Below, in pieces: positions 35,216 to 45,487 of a DNA stretch of 64,000 nt; position 1 is the first letter of the stretch; each line of letters opens with the position of its first letter. The stretch is from Paenibacillus alba (GTDB taxonomy: Bacteria; Bacillota; Bacilli; Paenibacillales; NBRC-103111): contig NZ_JABMKZ010000029.1 in assembly GCF_013204855.1 (NCBI RefSeq), positions 47,649-111,648 on the forward strand, written 5' to 3'. Below the pieces are notes generated by a model, which ran no database searches, was not told the DNA's origin, and saw only the letters and a list, made by a program, of their open reading frames with translations. The translations under genes were made by a program, and so were the position numbers.

Positions 35216-36132
35216 AATTTGGCACGACCTTTAATTCGTTTATTCAGCACGGATTGGATAATCGCGAGCGCACTGATGGTTACTGCAAAGAAGAGTCCGG
35301 CAGCAGACGCATACCCAAGTTGCGGAAGTCCCATTTCACTGGAAAAGGCGTATCGATAAATATAGGTGGACACCACATCGGTTGCGAAAAAGGGGCCTCC
35401 GTTGGTCATCGTTTTGATCAAATCGAATACTTTCAGGGAATTGACAACATTTAGCAGTAAAATGACAGCTCCTATAGGTAAAAGCAGTGGTATTGTTATA
35501 TTAAAAAATAATTTAGTCCCTCTTGCGCCATCCACTTCAGCCGCTTCATACAGATCCTTTGGAATACCCTGAAGTCCGGCAAGCCAATAAATCATATTAA
35601 TACCGAGATTTTTCCACACCGAAATGAGGACCACGGTAAACATCGACCATTTGGCATCTCCCAGCCAATTAATCGGCGTGCTAAGCAAACCTATTTTCAT
35701 TAACGCATCATTGACGACGCCATCGCTGCCCCATATGAAAACCATAATAATACCAACAATCGATGTCGTTGTAACGACTGGCAGGAAGATTAAGGTCCGG
35801 TATATGCTGGCTCCCTTTAACCTAGGACGATTCAAAATAACGGCTAGTATTAATGGAATAAAGAGGTTAAGAGGCACGACACCGAACATAAATTTGAAAC
35901 TATTTTTAAAAGCGTTCCAAAAGTAAGGGTCCTTCGCCACACTAGCGAAGTTATCAAGTCCAACAAAGGTCGCATCGGATGTCAAACCCGACCAATCCAA
36001 CGTCGCATAGTACAAGCTGGCCGCAATCGGCCAGCCTTGAAACAGGACGAAAAGCAATAACGTTGGAACTAGGAATATCCAACACCACAATTCAATTTTC
36101 CATTTGGTTTTCACGCTGTGTGAACTCCCCAT
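35212..36132 (-). CDS. Carbohydrate ABC transporter permease, MalF type (module C)
   Basis: The 306-residue protein has an N-terminal helix (WCWIFLVPTLLLFVLFQGWP) and the EAA loop EAAEVDGARGTKLFF. Its ATG shares the A of the binding-protein TAA stop (TAATG), a termination-reinitiation arrangement that needs no separate ribosome site. The next permease overlaps it by 4 bp. All three transporter proteins should therefore be made in fixed proportion, with module C's sulfatase behind them. Confidence 0.93.
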   Translation of the reverse strand: MGSSHSVKTKWKIELWCWIFLVPTLLLFVLFQGWPIAASLYYATLDWSGLTSDATFVGLDNFASVAKDPYFWNAFKNSFKFMFGVVPLNLFIPLILAVILNRPRLKGASIYRTLIFLPVVTTTSIVGIIMVFIWGSDGVVNDALMKIGLLSTPINWLGDAKWSMFTVVLISVWKNLGINMIYWLAGLQGIPKDLYEAAEVDGARGTKLFFNITIPLLLPIGAVILLLNVVNSLKVFDLIKTMTNGGPFFATDVVSTYIYRYAFSSEMGLPQLGYASAAGLFFAVTISALAIIQSVLNKRIKGRAKL

Positions 36133-37649
36133 TATTTGATCGATTTGTAATCTTGTTCGGAGTAATTCTTATCTGGGCTCCAATTGGAGAAGATGAAATC
36201 ATTCTTGTCTACCTTGGCGCCTTCCGACTTCGCCTTCGTGATAGCCGTATCCAACGCTTTATTAACGAGATCGGAGTACTGCTTTAGTGGAGCGGTTGGA
36301 TCTTTGATCGCCCCGGCTACGACCCCTTGCAGGATATCGCCCACACCAGGCTGAACATCCTTATAATTGCCATACACACTTGTAAGCTCAGGGTTTCTAA
36401 TCTGCGGATTCGGAATTAAACGGGAAGATTTCTGAACAATGTCATAGTATTGCTTAAACTGTGGAATTTCGGAGGAGCTCTCATTAACATCTTTTAAGAT
36501 CGAGAATCGGTCTCCCGCTTTAACCAATACGGACTGATATTCCTTGCTGAAATATTCCTTCAAATAAAGCGCAGCCTCTTTCGGGTGTTTCGATGTCTTC
36601 GACATTCCGATCCAAGCACCAATGGTTGACTTAGGCAGATACCCCTTCTGTCCATCGTCCGGCACCGGAGGCATCATCACACCGAAATCCAAATTAGGAT
36701 TATCCCGTTTCCATACACCGATGGACCATTCCCCTTGCAAAATGAAACCAGCCTGACCTTCGCCAAATAAAGCGCGAGCTTCAGGAGCGGATATGCTCAT
36801 CGTCTTCGGATGGAAGCTTCCGTCATCCTTCATCCCCTTGAACAAGTTCATGACATCGACAACGGCTTTGCTGTCATAGTTCGCGTCATGCGTGGCCAAG
36901 CTGATCGGCGATTGTTGGTTCAACCCGCTGCCGCCCAGCGCGGACCAGTCCATCGCTGCCAGCTTCCATCGGCCGATTTGTTTGCCCCCCTCGATGATAC
37001 CGTACGCCTTGCCTTTACCCGCTACCGTAATTTTCTTCGCCGCCTCACGGAATTCTGTATATGTTTTTGGCGGGTTATCAGGGTTCAGTCCGGCATCTCT
37101 AAATAGCTGCTTATTGTAATACACAAGCGTACTCGGCACGCTAGAAAGTGCAGGTATGGAATAAACCTTGCCATTTAACACCGTGGAACCTTCCACGAAC
37201 ACGCCATCAATGAATTGGCTCTTAAAAGCATCATCGAGGTACGCATCTAACGGCTGATACCATTCTCCTTTCACTGCCATACTGAGCGACATATTGCCTG
37301 GAATAGGGAACAAATCCGGCGCGTCTCCCGATTTAATCGCGGTCGTGATCGTATTCTGGAATTGGTCAACGCTCATTAACGTATATTCGATTTTGATATT
37401 TGGGTATTTCGCTTCAAAATCTTTGATAAATTTCTCGCGATAGGGCTTCTCACTATCTGCCCAGTCCATCACCCGCAAGGTAACCTTGTCACCTGTTGGC
37501 GCTGCTTCAGCTTTATTTCCCGAAGTTCCCGTTGCTGCAGGAGTTCCCGTACTAGCTGTATTCGCAGGAGTGGCAGAGCAAGCCGTAATGATTTGTACAA
37601 TTAGTGCAGATCCGATTAAAATAGCAGAATATTTCCTTTTTTGTACCAT
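36132..37649 (-). CDS. Family 1 extracellular solute-binding lipoprotein (module C)
   Basis: The 505-residue lipoprotein has lipobox IITAC (Cys24), a low-complexity Thr/Ala/Gly linker, and an SBP_bac_1-like body (LRVMDWADSEKPYREKFIKDFE, later LFGEGQAGFILQGEW). It sits between the AraC regulator (121 bp upstream) and the permease genes. It should bind the oligosaccharide imported by module C. ATG 37649 follows AAAGGGGGAAA. A TTGACA at 37729-37734 (minus strand) lies upstream but no matched -10 is convincing. Confidence 0.93.
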   Translation of the reverse strand: MVQKRKYSAILIGSALIVQIITACSATPANTASTGTPAATGTSGNKAEAAPTGDKVTLRVMDWADSEKPYREKFIKDFEAKYPNIKIEYTLMSVDQFQNTITTAIKSGDAPDLFPIPGNMSLSMAVKGEWYQPLDAYLDDAFKSQFIDGVFVEGSTVLNGKVYSIPALSSVPSTLVYYNKQLFRDAGLNPDNPPKTYTEFREAAKKITVAGKGKAYGIIEGGKQIGRWKLAAMDWSALGGSGLNQQSPISLATHDANYDSKAVVDVMNLFKGMKDDGSFHPKTMSISAPEARALFGEGQAGFILQGEWSIGVWKRDNPNLDFGVMMPPVPDDGQKGYLPKSTIGAWIGMSKTSKHPKEAALYLKEYFSKEYQSVLVKAGDRFSILKDVNESSSEIPQFKQYYDIVQKSSRLIPNPQIRNPELTSVYGNYKDVQPGVGDILQGVVAGAIKDPTAPLKQYSDLVNKALDTAITKAKSEGAKVDKNDFIFSNWSPDKNYSEQDYKSIK

Positions 37650-37770
37650 TGATATATTTCCCCCTTTTTAAGATTGCAAATATTCGCAGTTAACCTTTGT
37701 AGTGAGTAATTCCGCTAATTGTATACGCTGTCAAGCCCTCCTCACCCTAAACTATATTTTATATGTTATC

Positions 37771-38622
37771 CTACAACCTATCCGCAGACCATGTAGGCAC
37801 GATGCCATTTTTTGTACTTTTGATACTTTTTCGAAAATTACTAGGGGACATGCGAAATGCTTTCTGAAAAGCGCGATTGAAATGCGACGCGTCATAAAAG
37901 CCGCATTTCTGCGAAATTTGCTCGATGGTGTTTTCCTGGTCTTCCAGCATTCGTTTCGCTTGTATTAATCTCATTTTTTGAAGCATCTGCATCGGGGTCA
38001 GTTCATATACCTGCTTAAAAGCCCGGCTAAAATAGACAGGATTCATATGGTAAATGTCAGCTAATTCCTCACGCGTAATATTTCGCTCCAACCCCTTCTC
38101 AATATAATGAAGCGCATAATTAAAGCGGGCAATTTCGAACGTATCTCTCGATGCACGCTTTTCTCCGATTTTGGAGCTTTCCACAATCTCATGAAGCAGA
38201 AACAGCGCCAGAAAACCTGCCTGCACGGCCCCCTGTTCATGATCCTTTTGCTGCCACATGTCTTTGAGTTCGTCGAACTTCTTCTCATACAGAGCAGTGT
38301 CCCGAATTGTAATTACCTTGTTGAACGGGAACAACTGAAAGAAATCTTCTCCCTCTCTAACGTGCAATTCTATGCTAAACAGAAAGTGAATCCCTTCTTT
38401 TTGCGAAATCACATTAAAAGGCGTATCAGGGCGATGAATCATCACGTCACCGGTTTTGGCAATATACTCCTTGCCGTCGTCTGTCGTGATTACTTCCCCG
38501 TCTTTGATATAGGATACCGTCAGATAAGGCTGGGTGAAATCAAACATGAACCGGGAGTAGTATTGTATTTTTTTCACATCAAATAACGTTATCGCAAATA
38601 GATCCTTCACCTGTGTCGACAA
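37771..38622 (-). CDS. AraC-family transcriptional regulator (module C)
   Basis: The 283-residue protein has an N-terminal cupin-like sugar-binding half (YLTVSYIKDGEVIT ... GDVMIHRPDTPF) and a C-terminal double HTH (about 185-283, HYIEKGLERNITREELADIY, then EQISQKCGFYDASHFNRAFQKAFRMSPSNFRK). The start is TTG 38620-38622, ten bases after AGGAGTG. It is codirectional with, and 121 bp ahead of, the module C binding protein, so it probably activates the operon on sensing an intracellular sugar. This is the only module in the window controlled by a one-component regulator. Confidence 0.92.
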   Translation of the reverse strand: MSTQVKDLFAITLFDVKKIQYYSRFMFDFTQPYLTVSYIKDGEVITTDDGKEYIAKTGDVMIHRPDTPFNVISQKEGIHFLFSIELHVREGEDFFQLFPFNKVITIRDTALYEKKFDELKDMWQQKDHEQGAVQAGFLALFLLHEIVESSKIGEKRASRDTFEIARFNYALHYIEKGLERNITREELADIYHMNPVYFSRAFKQVYELTPMQMLQKMRLIQAKRMLEDQENTIEQISQKCGFYDASHFNRAFQKAFRMSPSNFRKSIKSTKNGIVPTWSADRL

Positions 38623-38687
38623 AATAGATTCACTCCTGTCTCTTTTTCAGTGATTATATCAGTAATTAACTATTTGCAATACTCCAT

Positions 38688-38729
38688 AAAAAAACGACCA
38701 TCCCCGATTGCATATCGAGAGATGATCGT
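38688..38729 (-). terminator. Terminator of the GH18 chitinase gene
   Basis: ACGATCATCT and its complement around an ATGCAATC loop are followed by TTTTTTTATGG on the minus strand, about 20 bp past the stop at 38748. Confidence 0.8.
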
Positions 38730-38747
38730 CACTTAGGACAAAATCGT

Positions 38748-40487
38748 TTATGGCATGGTCGTCAAGAAAGTTTTTACCGTATTTGCAAAATTATAGCTGC
38801 TTGCGCCATCCCAATTAATCGACCATGTCATGGCGCCACGAATATCCGGATATTTCGCTACAGGCTTGTAGCTTCCGCAGTTAGTCCCGGCTGCCAAGCA
38901 GCTGAGCGCGTTGTTCACGACCGTAGGAGTGACGTAGCCTCCCCCGGCTGCAGATGTCGTAGCTGGAAGGCCCAGCCCAAGTTGGGAAGGCGCTACCCAC
39001 TGCAGAGTCAAGTCAGATAGTGCCGTCAAGAAATTTTCTGTGCCTTGGGAATAGCAAAGACCATCGCGACCCAGCATGCAGCCGGAGTTGTAATACTGAA
39101 CATTAATGACCGTCGTAATATCCTTTAGGTTCGTGTAGAGCTGCATATAGGACGTATTTTGATTCTGCATGTCTATCGTTTGCGGGGCCATAGTCAAAAT
39201 GAAACCGGAGCCAACTTTTTGCTGCAGCTGACGAATAGCACTAGTTAAATTCGCAACATTCATGCCGTTCTCCAGATCGATATCGATGCCATCGAACCCG
39301 AATTGTGTCATTAAGCCATACATACTATTTACAAAATTGCTCACATTGGGGGAAGCAGCGCTCAAATCAATATTGCCATTTTGCCCTCCAACGGAAATGA
39401 TCACTTTTTTGCCTTGCGCATGCTTAGCCTGGATATCGCTAATGAGATTGGCATTCGTATAGCCGCCAAGTGCCGTAGACAACGAAGAATCAACATTAAA
39501 AATAACTCCGCCTGGTTTGGTCGCGTCCATATCGGCAAAAGCCACGGCTATAAGATCATACTGGCTTGGTACCGCGCTAAGCTTGAGATTCGTTGCACCA
39601 TTCGTGAAGTTTTGCCAGTACCCTGTGAGGATATGTTTCGGTAGTAGGCCTCCCCCGCCAGAGCTTTGGGTTGTTCCGCTAATCGCCGAGCTTGCAGCAG
39701 AAACATTACCAGCCGCATCTTTGGCTTTCACAGTAAAAGAATACGCTGTGCTTGCTGCAAGTCCTGTAACCGTAGCCGTCGTACTCGTTACAGACACTGA
39801 CAATGTCCCTCCTACGTAGACGTCATATCCTGTAACGCCAACATTGTCCGTAGATGCAGTCCAAGATAAGGAAACACTGGATGATGTAGTTCCAGTTACG
39901 CTTAAATTCGCAGGAGCCGTAGGAGGCTGTGTATCACTTCCCCCCGTATTGGTCGCAGCACTTGTCGAGTTACTGGCAGCGGACACATTGCCTGCCGCAT
40001 CTTTCGCTTTCACGGTGTACGAATAAGATGTGCCGGCACTTAATCCCGCGTCCGTGTAGGATAACGTACTGCCGGAAACACTGCCAACTAACGCAGAAGC
40101 CCGATAGACATCGTATCCAGTAACGCCAACGTTGTCTGTAGATGCGTTCCAGGTGAGTGATATGCTGGATGTTGTGGTTCCGGTTGCATGTAAATTGGAA
40201 GGTGCCGTTGGAGCTTGTGTATCTCCGCCTCCACCTTGAACGAGTCCCCACAAGGCAGGTACGTTTGGCGGTTCCCAGCCTACTAGAGAGGTATGTCCTT
40301 GAATGCATTTATAGCTGCTGCCGCTATAAGTTACCGTATCATTTGCCACATAGGACACATTAGGTGCCCAAGCACCTCGATCCGCAGCAAAGGCCATTCC
40401 CGGAATCAAAGCAAGGAGTAAAGCTGCAATCAACAGAAAAGCAAGCACTTTCTTTAACCCCGTCGGGCTGTGTGAAACATTTTTCAT
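38748..40487 (-). CDS. Secreted modular GH18 chitinase (CBM5/12 - FN3 - FN3 - GH18)
   Basis: The 579-residue protein has a signal peptide (ends about AFA, residue 34), a chitin-binding CBM5/12 module (GAWAPNVSYVANDTVTYSG, Trp/Tyr platform, about 36-85), two fibronectin type III domains (about 95-180 and 190-275, both with NVGVTGYDVY) and a GH18 barrel (about 285-575) with the catalytic DGIDIDLE, acid E406. This layout is that of ChiD-like chitinases of bacilli. It should cut chitin outside the cell. It has its own promoter and terminators on both sides and is not part of the neighbouring modules. Start ATG 40487 follows AAGGAGGAATTTT. Confidence 0.95.
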   Translation of the reverse strand: MKNVSHSPTGLKKVLAFLLIAALLLALIPGMAFAADRGAWAPNVSYVANDTVTYSGSSYKCIQGHTSLVGWEPPNVPALWGLVQGGGGDTQAPTAPSNLHATGTTTSSISLTWNASTDNVGVTGYDVYRASALVGSVSGSTLSYTDAGLSAGTSYSYTVKAKDAAGNVSAASNSTSAATNTGGSDTQPPTAPANLSVTGTTSSSVSLSWTASTDNVGVTGYDVYVGGTLSVSVTSTTATVTGLAASTAYSFTVKAKDAAGNVSAASSAISGTTQSSGGGGLLPKHILTGYWQNFTNGATNLKLSAVPSQYDLIAVAFADMDATKPGGVIFNVDSSLSTALGGYTNANLISDIQAKHAQGKKVIISVGGQNGNIDLSAASPNVSNFVNSMYGLMTQFGFDGIDIDLENGMNVANLTSAIRQLQQKVGSGFILTMAPQTIDMQNQNTSYMQLYTNLKDITTVINVQYYNSGCMLGRDGLCYSQGTENFLTALSDLTLQWVAPSQLGLGLPATTSAAGGGYVTPTVVNNALSCLAAGTNCGSYKPVAKYPDIRGAMTWSINWDGASSYNFANTVKTFLTTMP

Positions 40488-40638
40488 AAAATTCCTCCTT
40501 AAATGTCTGTACAGTCTCTACTTCTCCATCCGAAAAACGGCTGCAGTCGAATCATCCCCCCTTATGAATATCCAAATAATATACAGTTACATTTCCAATT
40601 TAATCCATTACGGCACTTCTTCTCAAGTGCAAATACGT

Positions 40639-40644
40639 ATTATA
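40639..40644 (-). promoter_or_regulatory. Extended -10 promoter of the chitinase gene
   Basis: The minus strand reads TGTTATAAT, a perfect extended -10, 152 bp upstream of the ATG; no -35 match at 17 bp. The long leader holds no obvious riboswitch. Confidence 0.5.
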
Positions 40645-40668
40645 ACAGGGATAATATACGCTTACTGC

Positions 40669-40710
40669 AAAAAAAATCCCGTGGGAGCACTATGCTTTCC
40701 CTCGGGATTT
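40669..40710 (-). terminator. Terminator of module D
   Basis: AAATCCCG.GGGA pairs with TTCCCTCGGGATTT, followed by TTTTTTTTGC on the minus strand, 11 bp past the GH106-like stop. Confidence 0.8.
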
Positions 40711-40720
40711 GATCACCAAT

Positions 40721-43700
40721 TCAAACAAGCAGCAGTTTAATGCCGGACAACCCAAAGCTAACTAGGCAATACCGGTCCGTCCATATCCTTTGGGCACCAG
40801 CATCGACCCAACCGATCTTATCCGTGAAGCTGGTCGGTCCGACAAACATGACCTCACCCTTCAGATGATGATGAGGTCCGAACGTATTACGGCCGCTTGT
40901 TATTACTTCAATTTCAAGATTCAGCATGTCGTCCACCGGCTCCACGCTCAATTCCAGTTGGTTCGCTCCCCAGAGAACGGTTCCTGCACGTTGTCCGTTC
41001 ACGGTGACGCCAAAGGCAGGACAGCGCATATTGTCCCATTGCAGGACAAGCCTTTTGCTGTTATTTCGCAGCTCCGTTCGTACACTCTCTGACAAAGGAA
41101 TGGACTGGTTCAAAACGATGCGCCCCGCATAAAAAGACAGCCCTTGACGCGTGATATCCTCCGCATCGAGCTTCTCCGGCAGGTCAGTCAGCAGAAACGG
41201 CCCCTCTGTCCAGAGAGCATCCCCCGCTGCGGACTCCCAGTCGACGGCCGGCTGAACGGCAAACGGACCCAGCACATACAGACTCTCGATCTCCACATCG
41301 AAGATCAGCTTATTGCGAATGGGGGCCAGGTTGGCTCCTGCAACGCCAAAGAAACGATAAGTCTCCTCATTGCACTGAAAAAGCCCGGAGATGCGGATGG
41401 CATTCCACCCGGCCTTCACTTGACGTCCAATCGGAATCGTCGGAAAGCTCCTGTCGCCGCCAAGCCAGCCGTCAGCTTCATCCGCGTAGACGGATTGGCC
41501 GTTTACCTCCACCTGCCAATACTCAGGACGCTCTATCGCCAGCTTCCATAGCGATCGGTCGGTGTGCAGCAGAAGCTCATCTGCTGTCTCGAACGTGTAG
41601 ACCATTTCAATGTGAACTGGTCGCTGCATAGCGATGCAGTTCTCTTGAATGTTCAGCACGTATGTGGAAGGCATCCAATCGCCGCCATCTATGCGATATA
41701 CCGCATAGTCAAGCGTTATAACATTAGGCATGTCCAAACGATACTGCCATGCTGCCTCCAGCGGAATGGCGAGGGGGGCAGCTGATGTCTCCTTCGCCAC
41801 AGACAAAGCTCCTGCATCATCTTCGGCACACTCCCGGATTGCGAAAAACTTGGACTCCCCAGGGGCTAACTTTATAGTCGAGGCCATCGCGCGCACATCA
41901 TCTTTGGATTCCGTTCCTTGTTCCAAGATAAGCTCCTTCCAGCATCGCTTGTCTGCTTCTTGAATTTGCAGCTCGATGAAGCCGGTGTCGCCAGTATGAA
42001 CAGCATACAGCAGCTTCATTCCTGGCATGCGACGCTCCTGAACATACAAGTGCCGCATAGCATCAGGCGAAGTTTCGCTGACCGCTAGCCAGTCTTTTCG
42101 TGCCAGCGCGTGATCATCTCGTGCCAAGGAGCTCACATTCGCAACACGGATAACAGCATCGCTCGCAAACCATGACGCCACTTCTCTACTGGGCTTCCCC
42201 TCCAAATAACGGGGCCCTTCTCCAATAAGTATAACTTTGCCGCCTTCCGCTGCCATTAGCTTCAATAAAGCAAAGGTCGAGCCATCCAACGTAAGCAAGC
42301 CACTGACGATAACCGTGTCATAATTCTGACAACCTACATGCAGCAAGCCTTCTGCCGCCTTGCCATATTTGCGAATCAGAGCTTCATCACCATAATCGAA
42401 GTCACGCTGAAGAGCCAGCAGTTCAGCGGCTAATGCCTCCATATGCGCTTGCAGATCTTTCACTCTTTGCCCTGTCTGCAGCCAAGCTGTGCGAATAGGA
42501 TGAAGCACGAGAATACTCGAATTGGCTTCTCCAAGCGTCAACAAATAAGTAAGCCTTGCGAAATAGTCATTGAACTGTTTGTATACGTCCCACCAGGGCT
42601 GCTGCACATACAGAGAAGGCGGATAATCCCGCTTGCGGACTCCGCGAATCGAATACGCTTGCAAATGCGGACAAAGCCGGTTAATTCCAAGTACAAACTG
42701 CCATTCGGCCAGCTTCTTCATCTCGCGGAAGCTCAAATTCCACCCGCAGCAGCCAAACGTTTCCGTAATAACAAAGTCTTTGCCTAGCTGACGGGCAACC
42801 GATGCAGCTTGCTTGGGCAGCAGCACACTCCGCGTATTTCGCCCTAGCATGTCGATGCCTGGCATGTGCATCTTCTCATAAAGCGGCATGACGCCTGCCG
42901 TATGATGCATTTGCTCCGCTAAAGTATCCTCCCCCATAAAGTGCCCCGTTAACTGCCAGCCGTGCGCGTCACACCAATCAGCGACAAGCCCAACGGAATG
43001 CTGGAATCTTTCCGTCACCAGTCTCCAGTATGCATAGCGTAAGCGATACGCTTCTTCCAACACGGGCTGATCCTGTTCATCCGCCTCGGCGAGCAGCCAG
43101 CCGACCGCAGCATATACCGACTCCCCGTAACGTTCCTGATAGACGGTATCGAAACCATCCGACCAAGGAATACCGGAGAATTTGAACTCATCTGTGAAAA
43201 TGCCGGGAATTCCGCTCTTGCCGAATCGCTCCCCGAAGCGTTGGAAATATACCTCATGACATGCCTCTATAAAGGCCTCTATCGCCTTTTCCGAAAGAAT
43301 GTCTATATAGTACGGATTCACCCGACACATGACGGCGATGCCTTCGTCCCAGTCCCCCTCTGCCAAGGAAGATTCCAGCATCCGCCAACGCTTCTCTTTC
43401 TTCTGACGTACGAGCATATATTTGAAATCCTCGTTCTGGCGAAGCGTTTCGATTTGCTCATCTGCTCCTTCGGACATCACCTTAATTCCTTCAAGCGATT
43501 TTTGCTGATAACGAAGTCCCAACCGGGGAACTATGCCATTGGCCGTGCCGCTCGGCCACCCGTTTTCGTCATAGCACCAAGCCTCCAGTCCTTGAATCTC
43601 AGCCTCATTCACCGCCACTTCAACGGCATCCATGAATGCTTCCCCCATATAAGGGGTAAGCAGCCCCTGCCGGGCATGCATGAAAAAGCCGCCTAATCCA

Positions 43701-43855
43701 GCGCGCTTCATCTCGCCAATCTGACGGCGCAGTTCATCCGGCTCCAGCTTATCGTTCCATGACCAGAAGGGCACGCTTCGGCAAGCAGCCGGAGGATGAA
43801 GAAAAGTCGCCGCTTCGAACAAATTCTGTTTTTTTCCATTTTCAATACGATCCAA
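40721..43855 (-). CDS. GH106-like (putative alpha-L-rhamnosidase) cytoplasmic glycosidase (module D)
   Basis: The 1044-residue protein has no signal peptide. It starts with CRSVPFWSWNDKLEPDELRRQI and GLGGFFMHARQGL, then GLEAWCYDENGWPSG, the N-terminal barrel pattern of Glyco_hydro_106 and related large glycosidases. A central region with TGHFMGED and ITETFGCCGWN and a C-terminal beta-rich portion with galactose-binding-like modules follow. The start is TTG 43853-43855, nine bases after GGAG; the only upstream ATG runs into a stop. Rhamnosidase is the best guess from the family but other exo-activities occur in relatives. It is last in module D, 39 bp after the regulator. Confidence 0.75.
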   Translation of the reverse strand: MDRIENGKKQNLFEAATFLHPPAACRSVPFWSWNDKLEPDELRRQIGEMKRAGLGGFFMHARQGLLTPYMGEAFMDAVEVAVNEAEIQGLEAWCYDENGWPSGTANGIVPRLGLRYQQKSLEGIKVMSEGADEQIETLRQNEDFKYMLVRQKKEKRWRMLESSLAEGDWDEGIAVMCRVNPYYIDILSEKAIEAFIEACHEVYFQRFGERFGKSGIPGIFTDEFKFSGIPWSDGFDTVYQERYGESVYAAVGWLLAEADEQDQPVLEEAYRLRYAYWRLVTERFQHSVGLVADWCDAHGWQLTGHFMGEDTLAEQMHHTAGVMPLYEKMHMPGIDMLGRNTRSVLLPKQAASVARQLGKDFVITETFGCCGWNLSFREMKKLAEWQFVLGINRLCPHLQAYSIRGVRKRDYPPSLYVQQPWWDVYKQFNDYFARLTYLLTLGEANSSILVLHPIRTAWLQTGQRVKDLQAHMEALAAELLALQRDFDYGDEALIRKYGKAAEGLLHVGCQNYDTVIVSGLLTLDGSTFALLKLMAAEGGKVILIGEGPRYLEGKPSREVASWFASDAVIRVANVSSLARDDHALARKDWLAVSETSPDAMRHLYVQERRMPGMKLLYAVHTGDTGFIELQIQEADKRCWKELILEQGTESKDDVRAMASTIKLAPGESKFFAIRECAEDDAGALSVAKETSAAPLAIPLEAAWQYRLDMPNVITLDYAVYRIDGGDWMPSTYVLNIQENCIAMQRPVHIEMVYTFETADELLLHTDRSLWKLAIERPEYWQVEVNGQSVYADEADGWLGGDRSFPTIPIGRQVKAGWNAIRISGLFQCNEETYRFFGVAGANLAPIRNKLIFDVEIESLYVLGPFAVQPAVDWESAAGDALWTEGPFLLTDLPEKLDAEDITRQGLSFYAGRIVLNQSIPLSESVRTELRNNSKRLVLQWDNMRCPAFGVTVNGQRAGTVLWGANQLELSVEPVDDMLNLEIEVITSGRNTFGPHHHLKGEVMFVGPTSFTDKIGWVDAGAQRIWTDRYCLVSFGLSGIKLLLV

Positions 43856-43894
43856 TGCTATCCGCTCCTCTTCATACCCAATTTCTCAATCTCT

Positions 43895-45487
43895 TCAGCT
43901 GTCAGCGAAAAACTTCTGTGGGGAAGTTCCCGTTATTTTTTTGAATAAGGTGCAGAAATACTTTTCATTATGAACACCAACAGCCTCAGCCAACTCCAAA
44001 TTGGAGTAGTTGTTCTTGCGAAGCAGCTCAATAGCCCGCTCAATTCTTCGCTTGGATACGTAATCAGTGAAATTAACGCCCAACTCTTTTTTGAACAGCT
44101 CGCTCACATAGGTGGGATTCAAATGAATATGCTCCGCTACAAGACTGAGTGAGATCGATTCCTTCAGATGATCCTCGACGTATCTCATCGCCTTTATCAT
44201 TTCAGGACGAAGACCGCTTCCTTCCGCAAGCGTCCCGAGCCGCTCCCCTTGCAGCCGCAAACGCTCGACCAGTTGATGCAGATGCGTACAATCAGCGAAA
44301 GTACCCCTTATGGCATCGGCTTCGGCATGCTCCGCCGGCAGCAGACCCTGCCGAAGCCGGACACACCAGCCCTCGACATAGTCAACCAGCCTGTCAGGGT
44401 TTACTCGGTGATCGTGCAGATGAGGAAGCAGCGGTGCAAGCACTTCGCGGGTAGACTTGGCACTTACCCGCACCAGCGCCCGCTCGAAGTGTTCCGTAAG
44501 CTCGCGCCAGTCGTGTTCGGTGTAGCTGAGCCTTCGGTTAAACGTCACGATTGTACCGAAACTGGCATAGAAGGTATCCCTAAGCGCCTCTTTCGCTTCC
44601 TCATAAGCGGCCGCAGCTTGGCCCCATCCGCTATGCATACGGCTAACACCGACTGAAACCGATATCCTCAAATAGGTTTTGATGGCGTCGCGAACATTGA
44701 CGCCAAGCTCGTAACAATTGTTATCAAACATTTGTTCACTGCCGGCATGAATAGTGGCAAAGGCCACCATGACACTAGGCTGCAGCTCGCAAGCGAAACA
44801 ACCTCCCACCCCCTGCAGCACTTCTTCAATAATGTTCAGCATGCCGTATTTCAGCATGTTGCGGTCTGACGGAGAGAATTCCGAACAGAAGACGTCGTAG
44901 TTGTCGAAGCGGATGGCAAAGCAGCCGTATTGACGCGGCTCGAAGCCAGGCGCTAATTCCATGCTGCGACGTTCCATGACAGAAGCCGTCACTTCGCCCC
45001 GCACAAGCTCTTCCAGCAGATGCTTGCGCAAACGATGCGAATTCTCCTTTACGGAACCGCTCAGGCTCTGAATCCTATGTTCCTTCTCTTCTCTGGCCAT
45101 TACGTTATCGCGCGCTTTGGATAAGGCGGTGAATACATCCTCTTCACGCAGGGGCACTTTCACCAGATATTCGAACACGCCTATGGCGATAGCTTGCTTG
45201 GCGTAGGCAAAGTCGGAATAAGCGCTTAGAATAATAACCTCTACGCTGGGCATACGTTCACGAAGCTCGCGAATAAGCTCAATGCCGCTCATCCCCGGCA
45301 TGACGATGTCCGTCAGAATGAGGTCCGGCCGCAGTTCGGCTGCTTTCTCCAAAGCTTCGTCGCCGGAATAAGCATAGCCGACGAGTCGAAAGGGCAGCTG
45401 CCTTTCCGCCCAACGCTCGAAATACTTCTCCAGCCTGCGCACCATGGGCGGCTCGTCATCCACGATCAGGCATGTCACCTCTCTCAT
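43895..45487 (-). CDS. YesN-type response regulator with AraC domain (module D)
   Basis: The 530-residue protein has a receiver domain with D10-D11 and phospho-acceptor D60 (TDIVMPGMSG), a middle YesN-type region and a C-terminal AraC double HTH (about 430-530, LVAEHIHLNPTYVSELFKKELG ... VGVHNEKYFCTLFKKITGTSPQKF). Its start overlaps the kinase stop by 4 bp. It should control module D, and perhaps its own operon, as in other YesMN-linked Lpl transport clusters. Confidence 0.94.
   Translation of the reverse strand: MREVTCLIVDDEPPMVRRLEKYFERWAERQLPFRLVGYAYSGDEALEKAAELRPDLILTDIVMPGMSGIELIRELRERMPSVEVIILSAYSDFAYAKQAIAIGVFEYLVKVPLREEDVFTALSKARDNVMAREEKEHRIQSLSGSVKENSHRLRKHLLEELVRGEVTASVMERRSMELAPGFEPRQYGCFAIRFDNYDVFCSEFSPSDRNMLKYGMLNIIEEVLQGVGGCFACELQPSVMVAFATIHAGSEQMFDNNCYELGVNVRDAIKTYLRISVSVGVSRMHSGWGQAAAAYEEAKEALRDTFYASFGTIVTFNRRLSYTEHDWRELTEHFERALVRVSAKSTREVLAPLLPHLHDHRVNPDRLVDYVEGWCVRLRQGLLPAEHAEADAIRGTFADCTHLHQLVERLRLQGERLGTLAEGSGLRPEMIKAMRYVEDHLKESISLSLVAEHIHLNPTYVSELFKKELGVNFTDYVSKRRIERAIELLRKNNYSNLELAEAVGVHNEKYFCTLFKKITGTSPQKFFADS

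Noticed and set aside
37721..37734. Promoter with TTGACA directly beside TATACAAT before the module C binding protein
   Set aside because: TTGACA and TACAAT are only about 5 bp apart, too close to be one promoter, and no -10 fits at 17 bp.
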